From the NCBI GenBank assembly GCA_003671055.1, contig QWPV01000009.1:1-61390 (forward strand): a DNA stretch of 61,390 nucleotides, in the 5' to 3' direction. The position numbers were made by a program, and so were the translations under genes. The notes under the pieces are model-generated. The model worked only from the letters and a program-made list of their open reading frames with translations. It ran no database searches and was not told where the DNA came from. The stretch comes from Planctomycetota bacterium (GTDB taxonomy: Bacteria; Planctomycetota; Phycisphaerae; Phycisphaerales; SM1A02). Below are positions 38,670 through 46,572 of the stretch, piece after piece. How positions within the stretch are numbered: position 1 is the first letter of the stretch; the number at the start of each line of letters is the position of its first letter.

Positions 38670-40516
38670 GTGAAGTGCAACGCATCGACGATTCACACGC
38701 GCGATTTAACCTCAATGTGTGGCGTCCGATTCTCTCTCGCGCGCGTGCATCGCCGCGTCCAATCATCGGTCTCATCGCGGGCGGCGTCATTGTCGCGGGC
38801 ATTGAGGCAGCGCTGCCGTTGTTCGTCGGCCGTATCGTCGATGAAGCGCGTACCGGAAGCGACGCTGTGCTCACGCCCATTCTCATCGCCTACGCAAGCA
38901 TGTTTGTCGTGTTCGCAGCGGGCGTGTGGTTGTTCATCGATTGCGCGGGAAAACTCGCGACCACCACTGCGCATCTCTTGCGCCGCGATTGTTTTGCGAA
39001 GTTGCAGGAGTTGGAGCAGGCGTACTTCGATGTTCGACCCACAGGATGGCTCGTGAGTCGATTGACGAGTGATTGCTCGAAGGTTTCTGGTTTGCTTCCG
39101 TGGTGCTTGCTCGACTTCGCATGGTGCACGGCAATCGTCATCGCTGTCACGGTCACGATGTTTGTGATGGACGCGCGTCTTGCACTCTGGGCACTCACTG
39201 CGGTGCCAGTGATGGTGCTCCTGAGCGCGATCTTTCAACGCCTCTTGATCGCGTCAGGTCGACACGCGCGAAGAATCTCGAGCGCGATGACTGCCTCCTA
39301 TGGCGAAATGCTTCTCGGCGCACGCACGACCAAGACGCTCGCGCGCGAAGCGCAGAATCTCGAAGAGTTTCAACAACTCTCGACCTCGATGAACTTCTGG
39401 GCGATGCGCAGCGCGATTTTGACGAGCTTCTATGTGCCATGCATGACAGCACTCGCAGCAACCGCGGGCGCGTTGGTGCTGTGGAAGGGCACGGGCGATG
39501 TGCTCGCCGCAGAAGGCGTGACGCTCGGCACACTCATCGCGTTCATGCAATTCGCAGCGCTCTACGCGCAGCCTGTGCAAGAACTTTCGCAACGGTTCGC
39601 GGATGTCTTGAACGCCAGCAGCGCTGCGGAGCGCATTCAATCGCTGCTCGCGACCGAGGCGGGTATCCAGGACACGGCGCGAGTGATGCAGCCTGATTCG
39701 ACGCGCATCGAAGAACTCCGATTTGAAGCCGTAGATTTTTCGTATCGCGAAGGATTGCCTGTGCTCTCGAACTTCTCGCTGACCGCAAGACGCGGCATGA
39801 CGATCGCACTCGTCGGCGCAACGGGTGGCGGCAAGAGCACAATCGTCGCGCTCGCGAGTCGCTTTTACGATCCTGTGCAAGGGCGCATCACGATTGATGG
39901 CGTTGATCTTCGTGATCGGCCGCTCGCGTGGTTCGCTGCGCGGGTGGGCATCGTGCCGCAGGTTGCGCATCTCACCGCGGGAAGTGTGCGTGAGAACATT
40001 CGCTACGGGCGACTTGACGCAACGGACGCCGAAGTCGAGGACGCAGCGCGACGCGTGCGTGCGCATGCGTTCATCCTCTCTTTAGAGCGCGGCTACGACT
40101 CCGATGTTGGTGAAGGCGGAGATCGGCTCTCCACAGGTCAGCGCCAACTCGTCGCACTCGCGCGAGCCGTGCTGCGCGACCCTGAGATTCTCGTGATGGA
40201 TGAGGCCACGAGTTCTGTCGACACCGCAACGGAGCAGCTCGTGCAAAGCGGCGTCGATGAAGTGTTGCGTGGGCGTATCGCATTCGTGGTAGCGCATCGA
40301 CTCTCCACGATTCGACGCGCGGATCTCATCCTTGTCATTGAGCGCGGCGCGATTGTCGAGCAAGGGACGCATCGCGAACTGCTCGCTCAACGCGCGCGCT
40401 ACTTTGAACTGTACACAAGCCAATTCGCAGCAGATCGCGAGCGAGCGATTCTGCACACTGCCGACGCGCAAGCAGAAAAGACCGTCGCTTCGCTCGTCGG
40501 AAATGAAGGAGATTGA
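38666..40516 (+). CDS. Heterodimeric ABC exporter half 2 (canonical catalytic Glu)
   Basis: A 616-residue half-transporter. Walker A is VGATGGGKST (about residue 385), Walker B VMDEATSSVD with the Glu present, and H-loop VAHRLS. The signature is LSTGQRQLV, with Gly changed to Thr. With half 1 it makes one canonical ATP site (its own Walker motifs with the LSGGQ of half 1) and one degenerate site. The start is GTG at 38666, overlapping the stop of half 1. Confidence 0.93.
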   Translation: MSEVQRIDDSHARFNLNVWRPILSRARASPRPIIGLIAGGVIVAGIEAALPLFVGRIVDEARTGSDAVLTPILIAYASMFVVFAAGVWLFIDCAGKLATTTAHLLRRDCFAKLQELEQAYFDVRPTGWLVSRLTSDCSKVSGLLPWCLLDFAWCTAIVIAVTVTMFVMDARLALWALTAVPVMVLLSAIFQRLLIASGRHARRISSAMTASYGEMLLGARTTKTLAREAQNLEEFQQLSTSMNFWAMRSAILTSFYVPCMTALAATAGALVLWKGTGDVLAAEGVTLGTLIAFMQFAALYAQPVQELSQRFADVLNASSAAERIQSLLATEAGIQDTARVMQPDSTRIEELRFEAVDFSYREGLPVLSNFSLTARRGMTIALVGATGGGKSTIVALASRFYDPVQGRITIDGVDLRDRPLAWFAARVGIVPQVAHLTAGSVRENIRYGRLDATDAEVEDAARRVRAHAFILSLERGYDSDVGEGGDRLSTGQRQLVALARAVLRDPEILVMDEATSSVDTATEQLVQSGVDEVLRGRIAFVVAHRLSTIRRADLILVIERGAIVEQGTHRELLAQRARYFELYTSQFAADRERAILHTADAQAEKTVASLVGNEGD

Positions 40517-40519
40517 TGC

Positions 40520-40858
40520 ATGCCCATGAATGACCCCAATGTTGGTTTCGGGCTCGGCGCGATCATGGCGCCCGCGGGCATCATCGCGATGATGATGCGT
40601 CAACCGAAAGGTCCGCTGCGCTTGCTCATCGATGCGGGCGCGACAAACCCACACGATGCGCGTCGATTGAACTCGGTGGGCATCGCGCGCGAAGGACTCG
40701 TCGAACGCGCGCTTATGCATGGCGTTGTGGTGAAGGAAATGGATGGGCGTTGCTGGGTCGATCGACCAAGGATGCGTCGTCGTCGTCTTCGCGGAGCGGT
40801 GCTCGCGGGCGTTGCGACATTGGCGGTGGTAGTCGCGCTGTGGATACTCTCGCACTGA
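40520..40858 (+). CDS. Small membrane protein after the ABC exporter
   Basis: A 112-residue protein with an N-terminal hydrophobic stretch (GLGAIMAPAGIIAMMM), a middle domain of charged residues (PRLLIDAGATNPHDARRLNSVG-like, winged-helix-like DPHDARRLNSVGIAREGLVERAL) and a C-terminal helix (GVATLAVVVALWIL). It starts ATG at 40520 with AAGGAG six bases before, three bases after half 2. No family recognised; it may be an exporter accessory. Confidence 0.6.
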   Translation: MPMNDPNVGFGLGAIMAPAGIIAMMMRQPKGPLRLLIDAGATNPHDARRLNSVGIAREGLVERALMHGVVVKEMDGRCWVDRPRMRRRRLRGAVLAGVATLAVVVALWILSH

Positions 40859-40890
40859 TTCGTCGGTTCAAGCACGCACCGCAAAAAAGA

Positions 40891-40922
40891 ACACGACCCG
40901 CGGAATGCTCCGCGGGTCGTGT
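40891..40922 (-). terminator. Terminator of prepilin-like gene 1
   Basis: A 13-base inverted repeat (ACACGACCCGCGG) with a short loop. On the minus strand it is followed by TCTTTTTTGC. It can also act against read-through from the plus strand. Confidence 0.8.
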
Positions 40923-40981
40923 CGTATGGACTGTTCGTCATCTGTGCTGCTGTGACAAGCGTCACACCAACACGCGATACA

Positions 40982-42082
40982 TCAACCTTCTGTTCCGAGG
41001 ACGTCGCGTCCTTCGATGCCGAAGCGAGTCAAGATATGGAAGCTCGTATCGACAAGGAAGTCGTACGACTGTGCGCCGTAGTAGCCGTTCGTACCGAATG
41101 GCGTCAGGCGTGACCAAAGCTTGCCAGCGCGCTGTTCAGCTTGCTGGGCGCGTTGGCACTGCACGAGTTCGGTGTGACCATCGAAGAATGTGCATGCTGG
41201 TGCGCTGTTGTAGCCCTGGTTGAAGAACCATGGGGTGCCGCCACCGGAGAAGTTCGGATTCACGAGAACGTCTGGCGTGTTCTGCAGCCAACTGTGCTCG
41301 ATCATGCGGGTCTTCAAGGATGGGTACTTGCAGCGAGCGGTCGAAGGCGAACGGTAGCCTGCGGGCATGTTCGTGTTCGGGCTTGCGTAATCAGGTGCTG
41401 TGAGTGCGGGTGAGTTTGAGAGACCAGAGCCAAAAACGCGTGATTCGTACATCGCAGCGGGGGAGAAGCAGTACGAAGAGTCCTCGTAATTGACGTCGTC
41501 GTAGGTGAACTCAGCAGCACTTTGGAAGTACTTTTCGATGTTGTTCAGAGGAACAACATCCTTGGGAGCGAAGAAGGTTGGATCGTAGAAACGACCGCCG
41601 ACATAATCATGGAACGTTTTCGTACTGATGCAACGGTACGCACCGTATGGATCAGCGGGATTGAGCTGCATTGGGGTGAGCACGATGAAGTTGCCGCAGC
41701 CTCCTGGGTAACCGAGTGATGCGCACTTGCCCTGATTGCCGGTGAAGTAACCCCACATCGCGCCGCTGACATCCCAACCAAGCAGTTGCTGTGGTGGGCA
41801 AGCGATGCTGGCTTGGTAGGTACCACAGTTTCCGCCAGTTGTGCCGTAGTCATCGGGGCACGCGGTGAACTGACGATCTGCCCAGTCGGCTGAGTAGGTA
41901 TCGCATGCGCTGGCGAGATTCTTGAGGTTTGAAACTGACTGAGTGATGAGTGCTTTATCGCGGCCCTTCTGAATTGCAGGAAGGAGGAGAGCGATGAGCA
42001 ACGCGATGATCGACACGACGACGAGCAACTCGACGATCGTGAAGCCCCTTGGGAGGGTGATTCTGGAGGCAGGACGGGTCAT
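40982..42082 (-). CDS. Prepilin-like protein (planctomycete type), copy 1
   Basis: A 366-residue protein with a class III (type IV pilin) signal: RG followed by FTIVELLVVVSIIALLIALLLPAIQ, Glu at +5, cleavage after Gly. The mature part has paired cysteines and ends with a segment APACTFFDGHTELVQ, near the DG part of the prepilin processing-associated (H-X-DG) domain; the His of the other copy is Gln here (FFNQGYNS). ATG at 42082 has AAAGG upstream. It closely matches the protein at 42454-43584. Probably a pseudopilin/major pilin-like component; role unknown. Confidence 0.85.
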   Translation of the reverse strand: MTRPASRITLPRGFTIVELLVVVSIIALLIALLLPAIQKGRDKALITQSVSNLKNLASACDTYSADWADRQFTACPDDYGTTGGNCGTYQASIACPPQQLLGWDVSGAMWGYFTGNQGKCASLGYPGGCGNFIVLTPMQLNPADPYGAYRCISTKTFHDYVGGRFYDPTFFAPKDVVPLNNIEKYFQSAAEFTYDDVNYEDSSYCFSPAAMYESRVFGSGLSNSPALTAPDYASPNTNMPAGYRSPSTARCKYPSLKTRMIEHSWLQNTPDVLVNPNFSGGGTPWFFNQGYNSAPACTFFDGHTELVQCQRAQQAEQRAGKLWSRLTPFGTNGYYGAQSYDFLVDTSFHILTRFGIEGRDVLGTEG

Positions 42083-42383
42083 GTGTGACCTTTCTGCGGC
42101 ATGCGCCGCGTCGGAACGATTCTGGTTGCGATTTTCTGAGATGCGCACACTACACGCACAGCAGACAAGATTCGCGTCGTCCCTTGAGTTGTGAGCGAGG
42201 CAAGACGTGGAGCGGAGCCTCGCTAGGTTTACTGAACGGCCAGAGGAGCCCGTTCGCTTCCGCCAGAGCAAAGTCTAACTGCATTTCCGGCACTTTCGAA
42301 GTAAAGGTTCCAATTTCCGTGCGAAGTTAGAGAATCTTCCCAACGGTAAATCGCGGTCTGAACGGTGGGGAACTCGTGCCAAA

Positions 42384-42416
42384 GCAAACCGCCCCCGAGG
42401 ATCGGGGGCGGTTTGC
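42384..42416 (-). terminator. Terminator of prepilin-like gene 2
   Basis: GCAAACCGCCCCCGA and its complement flank a three-base loop, and the minus strand continues TTTGG. The 42083-42453 stretch holds only this terminator and the leader of copy 1. Confidence 0.7.
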
Positions 42417-42453
42417 GGTTTAAGTACATGTGCAGACAAGGCTTCGGTCTAAA

Positions 42454-43584
42454 TCAACCCTCTGCGCCGAGGACATCGCGTCCTTCGATGCCGAAGCGAG
42501 TCAAGATATGGAAGCTCGTGTTGACAAGGAAGTCGTAGGACTGCGATCCGTAATAGCCCTGGGATCCCATCGGAGTGAGGCGTGACCAGAGTTTTCCGGC
42601 TCGCTGCTCGGCCTGTTGGGCGCGCTGACACTGGACGAGTTCCGTGTGACCATCAAAGAAGGTGCACGCGGGAGCGCTGTTGTAGCCATGGTTGAAGAAC
42701 CACGCGGTCTTGCCGCCGCCGAAGCCTGGGTTGATGAGGACGTCTGGGGTGTTCTGCAACCAGTTGTGTTCGATCATGCGAGTCTTCAAGGCGGGGTACT
42801 TGCAGCGTGCGACGGAGGGCGATCGATACGCGGCAGGCATCGTGCCGCTCGCGGGGTTCAGATAGTCGGGCGCAGAGAGGCTAGGTGAAGTCGAGAGACC
42901 TGAACCGAGCACTGCTGGATCGAGCATTGCAGCAGGCGAGAAGCAGTACGAACTGTCCTCGTAATTCGTGCCGTCATACGCAAACTCGGCGGCGCCCTGA
43001 AAGTACTTTTCGATGTTGTTGAGTGCGACGACATCTTTGGGCGCGTAGAAGGTTGGATCGTAGAAGCGCCCGCCAACATACGTGTGGAACGCCTTCACGC
43101 CAGGAATTCGGAAGGATCCGAAACCAGTTCCGCCGCCAGGATTTCCAGCGGTACCGAACTGAAACGGCGTGAACACGATCCAGTTGTAGCACGCCTCAGG
43201 CCAACCGTATTGGGCGCATTTTCCAGTGTTTCCGATGAAGTAGCCCCAGATCGAGCCGCCTTCCCAGCCGAGTATTTGTTGTGGTGGACACGCGATCTGC
43301 GTGAGGTACGCGGAGCAACCGTTCACGAGTCCCGCATCATCAGGAGTCACGGTGAACTGACGATCCGCCCAATCGGCTGAGTACGTATCGCACGCACTCG
43401 CGAGGTTCTTGAGATTCGACACCGACTGCGTGATGAGCGCCTTGTCCCGACCCTTTTGAATCGCGGGCAACAGCAGCGCGATGAGCAGTGCGATGATCGA
43501 AACGACGACGAGCAGTTCGACGATAGTGAACGCGCGGGACGCAACGAGGCGAAGTTCATGACCGAGACGTGGCTGAATTTCCAT
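42454..43584 (-). CDS. Prepilin-like protein (planctomycete type), copy 2
   Basis: A 376-residue paralogue of copy 1. The N-terminal stretch from FTIVELL to SADWADRQFT is identical in both, and much of the rest is shared by eye. Here the residue before the mature Phe is Ala (SRA|FTIVE) instead of Gly, which could affect prepilin peptidase cleavage, and the His of NHGYNS is present. A 26-residue-like stretch AGNPGGGTGFGSF is unique to this copy. Start ATG at 43584 with AAAGGA upstream. Confidence 0.85.
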   Translation of the reverse strand: MEIQPRLGHELRLVASRAFTIVELLVVVSIIALLIALLLPAIQKGRDKALITQSVSNLKNLASACDTYSADWADRQFTVTPDDAGLVNGCSAYLTQIACPPQQILGWEGGSIWGYFIGNTGKCAQYGWPEACYNWIVFTPFQFGTAGNPGGGTGFGSFRIPGVKAFHTYVGGRFYDPTFYAPKDVVALNNIEKYFQGAAEFAYDGTNYEDSSYCFSPAAMLDPAVLGSGLSTSPSLSAPDYLNPASGTMPAAYRSPSVARCKYPALKTRMIEHNWLQNTPDVLINPGFGGGKTAWFFNHGYNSAPACTFFDGHTELVQCQRAQQAEQRAGKLWSRLTPMGSQGYYGSQSYDFLVNTSFHILTRFGIEGRDVLGAEG

Positions 43585-43765
43585 TGGGGTATTCCTTTGA
43601 TAGACCTTCGGGAATCACAACCGTCGTTGTGTATCGCGCAGAATGTCGAACCGCCAAAGAAGTGAGTTGGGGACGGTGACCCGAGCGACGTAGATAGTGT
43701 GAACGGGATGCTGCGATAGCGCAATAAGAAAACTGCAAGTCGGGTGCAATGTTTCGGCGAATTCG

Positions 43766-44203
43766 TCAGCGTGGCGCGGCAGGAGCGGTGGCAGGCGCAG
43801 TATCCGGTTGCTCGCAGCAGGGGTCCGCGTGCCAGTACCGCACGACAACCCCGTTCTTGATCTCAAACCACCAAGACCGCCGGTGGATGGTGTTTGAGGC
43901 ATGCGCGATGAGAAGGAAGACGTAATAACCCTCCGTGTGTCGCTCATCCACGTCATAACGGAGGATGTCCACGCCTTCCGTCTCGACTCGACTTCGCTTG
44001 GTGGGTGCGCCGAATGCCGCGATGAGCCACTCCTCGCTGGTCTTCTCGAGCGTGATTTCGCTCAAGCTCGACGCAGTAATCCGTGGTCCAACATCACGCG
44101 TGGTGGCGGTGCTCGTCAGAATGCAGCCGCTGAGCGAACCCAAGAGCGAACTGACGAGCATTATCGCGCTCGCGAATCGAATGACATGTATCGCATCAGG
44201 CAT
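43766..44203 (-). CDS. Predicted lipoprotein
   Basis: A 145-residue protein with a lipoprotein signal (VSSLLGSLSGC, Cys as acylation site). The region SEITLEKTSEEWLIAAFGAPTKRSRVETEG resembles the BamE/SmpA fold (a helix then GxPxxR) and ends VVVRYWHADPCC. The C-terminus is low complexity (ATAPAA). The BamE resemblance is by eye only. The gene is divergent from the adenosyltransferase gene, with a TATACT box eight bases before the ATG. Confidence 0.65.
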   Translation of the reverse strand: MPDAIHVIRFASAIMLVSSLLGSLSGCILTSTATTRDVGPRITASSLSEITLEKTSEEWLIAAFGAPTKRSRVETEGVDILRYDVDERHTEGYYVFLLIAHASNTIHRRSWWFEIKNGVVVRYWHADPCCEQPDTAPATAPAAPR

Positions 44204-44211
44204 ACGCTGAG

Positions 44212-44217
44212 AGTATA
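44212..44217 (-). promoter_or_regulatory. Candidate -10 box (TATACT) of the lipoprotein gene
   Basis: TATACT, a near-consensus -10, is eight bases before the ATG at 44203 with no Shine-Dalgarno, predicting a leaderless mRNA. Confidence 0.45.
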
Positions 44218-44259
44218 AGAACTGCCGCTTGCCTCAGAGGCACGCCCCATGAAACTCCC

Positions 44260-44841
44260 ATGAAACTCTACACACGCACAGGTGACGATGGAACAACAGG
44301 ACTCTACTCCGGCGCGCGCGTGCGCAAGGATGATCCGCGCATTGAAGCCTACGGCACAGTCGATGAGACGAACGCGTGCATCGGGCTTGTGATGGCAGCG
44401 TGTCGCAAGGACGACGCGACCGAGGCGCGATTTCTCGAGGTCTTCACGCAGATCCAATCAAGGCTCTTCGATCTCGGCGCGGATCTCGCGACACCAGAAG
44501 GCGGCAATCAAAGCGATCGCGTCATGCGAATTATGCACGCGCACGTGATCGAAGCAGAGCGCTGGATTGACGAGTTCGATGCGATGAATCAACCACTGCG
44601 CGCGTTCGTCATGCCGAGTGGATGCGAACTCGCTGCGCGATTACACATCGCACGAACAGTGAGTCGGCGCGCCGAACGATTGATGGTGACACTCGCGCAA
44701 ACGGAAGTCGTCGGCGATGGCGCGATGCAGTACATGAATCGATTGAGCGATCTGCTCTTCGCGATGGCGCGCGTCGCGAATCACATCAATGGAGTGGGCG
44801 ATATCCCCTGGCGTCCATCGAGCGTGGCGACGATCGTCTAA
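44260..44841 (+). CDS. Cob(I)alamin adenosyltransferase, PduO type
   Basis: A 193-residue enzyme that adds the adenosyl group to cobalamin to make coenzyme B12. MKLYTRTGDDGTTGLYSGARV (ATP-binding N-terminus), AYGTVDETNA and the Arg-rich RTVSRRAERL helix, then RLSDLLFAMAR, match PduO/MMAB-type trimers. A second ATG at 44249 begins a four-codon frame (MKLP) whose stop overlaps this start as ATGA. No cobalamin riboswitch is visible upstream. Confidence 0.95.
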   Translation: MKLYTRTGDDGTTGLYSGARVRKDDPRIEAYGTVDETNACIGLVMAACRKDDATEARFLEVFTQIQSRLFDLGADLATPEGGNQSDRVMRIMHAHVIEAERWIDEFDAMNQPLRAFVMPSGCELAARLHIARTVSRRAERLMVTLAQTEVVGDGAMQYMNRLSDLLFAMARVANHINGVGDIPWRPSSVATIV

Positions 44842-44852
44842 GCGCACGCATC

Positions 44853-45500
44853 TCAATGCGTGCCGAAGATGCGATCGCCCGCGTCGCCGAGGCCAGGCAC
44901 GATGTAGCACTTCTCGTTGAGTCGTTCGTCGATCGCAGCGGTGTGCACCATGACATCTGGGTGCAGTCTCTGCATCACAGCGAGTCCTTCAGGTGCAGCG
45001 ACGAGGCACACGAGTTGAATCGTCTTCACGCCGAGTTGTTGCAAGATCTCCACTGCATGCGCTGCACTACCGCCAGTGGCGAGCATGGGATCCACCAAGA
45101 TCACGGGACCGAGCGCAATCTCATCGGGCAACTTTGAGTAGTACGTGACAGGCTTCGCTGTCGCTTCATCGCGATAGATCCCGATGTGCCCAACGCGCGC
45201 TTCAGGGAAGAGACTTAACAAGCCATCCGTCATCGCGAGACCCGCGCGTAAAATCGGCACGATCGTGACCGGCGTTACAAGCACGCGTCCCTTCGCGGTG
45301 GCGACGGGAGTTTCGATGCTGACCTCGCGTGTTGGCAGTCCGCTGCACACTTCGTATGCCATCAAGCCCGCGACTTCATTCAACAGTCGGCGGAAATCCG
45401 CGTGATTTGTAGCTTTTGCGCGCAGCCCCGTAAGTTTGTGCTGCACAAGCGGATGGTCATACACGAGCGCATTGGAATGTCGAGGATCGCGAGTAGCCAT
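44853..45500 (-). CDS. upp: Uracil phosphoribosyltransferase
   Basis: A 215-residue enzyme that converts uracil and PRPP to UMP in pyrimidine salvage. The PRPP-binding loop is VILVDPMLATGGSA, and the uracil-binding region is near ERLNEKCYIVPGLGDAGDRIFGTH at the C-terminus. Start ATG at 45500; the upstream frame extension is rejected as it covers the neighbouring promoter. TACACT lies seven bases before the ATG. Confidence 0.96.
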   Translation of the reverse strand: MATRDPRHSNALVYDHPLVQHKLTGLRAKATNHADFRRLLNEVAGLMAYEVCSGLPTREVSIETPVATAKGRVLVTPVTIVPILRAGLAMTDGLLSLFPEARVGHIGIYRDEATAKPVTYYSKLPDEIALGPVILVDPMLATGGSAAHAVEILQQLGVKTIQLVCLVAAPEGLAVMQRLHPDVMVHTAAIDERLNEKCYIVPGLGDAGDRIFGTH

Positions 45501-45507
45501 GCGGCGG

Positions 45508-45513
45508 AGTGTA
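45508..45513 (-). promoter_or_regulatory. Candidate -10 box (TACACT) of upp
   Basis: TACACT on the minus strand, seven bases before the ATG at 45500, with no Shine-Dalgarno between them. Confidence 0.4.
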
Positions 45514-45530
45514 CGAAGTGACGCGAGAGC

Positions 45531-45536
45531 TATGCT
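45531..45536 (+). promoter_or_regulatory. Candidate -10 box (TATGCT) of the GYF-domain gene
   Basis: TATGCT lies about 20 bases before the ATG at 45557. Here the leader is long enough for the GGAGG ribosome-binding site at 45547-45551. Confidence 0.35.
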
Positions 45537-45556
45537 GCGCGCTACTGGAGGTCTCC

Positions 45557-46570
45557 ATGCAGTGGTACTTCGTTGAAAATGGCGCGGCAGTCGGACCATT
45601 CGATCTCACCCAACTCGAAGCGATGGCGGCATCTGGTCGACTTCGGCGTGATTCGCAATCCTGTCGCGTTGGTGCATCGGAGTGGATCGACGCGAGTGCA
45701 GACGACGCACTGCGCGAATTGTTCGCAGGTTCATTGTCGGCGATCCCGTGGTCCACGCCTTCTATTGCTGCAACGATGTCGCTGCCCGAGTTCACCTTCA
45801 GCGCGGCTTTCGCACTCGCGATCGACACCTTCAAGAAGCAATGGGCGATGCTGCTGCTGGTGAGTGTCATCTATCTGGGGATTTCAGCGATCCTCGGGAT
45901 TCCTGGGCAAGTGAGTAACTTCGCCGCGGGGATAGCAGGCGAGAGAGATGCCGCGGCGTTCCTCATCGGACTCGGCGGTTGCTGCGGCCTGCTCTTGCAG
46001 GTCTTCGTGGGCCTCCCGCTCATTGCGTCGTTCTACTACTGTGGCGCGCAAGCGATTGACGGGAAGTTGCAAATCCCCGATCTGTTCGTCGGCTTCCGAC
46101 GCTACTGGGTCACTGTCGGCACCTCTTTGCTCTCCTATATTTTGGTTGGTGTTGCGCTCGCTGTCTCGCTCATCCCCGCGCTCGTCTGCATCCTCATAGG
46201 TGTTGGAATCGGCGAGATTCCTGGCGGTTTCTTTATCGTTGTCGGCATCCTGCTCGGTCTCGTGGGCTACGTCGCAGTGATGGCATTCGTCGGCGTTCGT
46301 CTGCTCTGCGCAGCCACGATCGCATGCGATCCAGCGCGCGCGCCTCTCGGTGTGATGGACTCAATCAAAGCGTCATGGCACGGCACGCGCGGCAAAGAAT
46401 TCCCGCTCCTCGGTTACTTGCTCGTCGTGGGCATCGCAATCTTCGCGACCTTCTTCTTGCTCTGCATCGGATTCCTCCTCGTAGGAACGCCCTTCGCATT
46501 TGCTGCCGCTGGTGCTGCGTACAGCATGCTCTATCGACGTAACGCTTCACCAGTGACGACTGCTGCCTGA
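45557..46570 (+). CDS. Membrane protein with N-terminal GYF-like domain
   Basis: A 337-residue protein. MQWYFVENGAAVGPFDLTQLEAM is a GYF_2-type domain (bacterial GYF, residues 1-60), followed by six or so helices (e.g. WAMLLLVSVIYLGISAIL; LLVVGIAIFATFFLLCIGFLLVG). GYF_2 plus membrane domains are common in planctomycetes, of unknown role. GGAGG sits five bases before the ATG at 45557, which settles the start. It converges on argS. Confidence 0.85.
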   Translation: MQWYFVENGAAVGPFDLTQLEAMAASGRLRRDSQSCRVGASEWIDASADDALRELFAGSLSAIPWSTPSIAATMSLPEFTFSAAFALAIDTFKKQWAMLLLVSVIYLGISAILGIPGQVSNFAAGIAGERDAAAFLIGLGGCCGLLLQVFVGLPLIASFYYCGAQAIDGKLQIPDLFVGFRRYWVTVGTSLLSYILVGVALAVSLIPALVCILIGVGIGEIPGGFFIVVGILLGLVGYVAVMAFVGVRLLCAATIACDPARAPLGVMDSIKASWHGTRGKEFPLLGYLLVVGIAIFATFFLLCIGFLLVGTPFAFAAAGAAYSMLYRRNASPVTTAA

Positions 46571-46572
46571 TC

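Noticed and set aside
44204-44259. Cobalamin riboswitch before the adenosyltransferase
   Set aside because: The gap is too short and has no B12 box.
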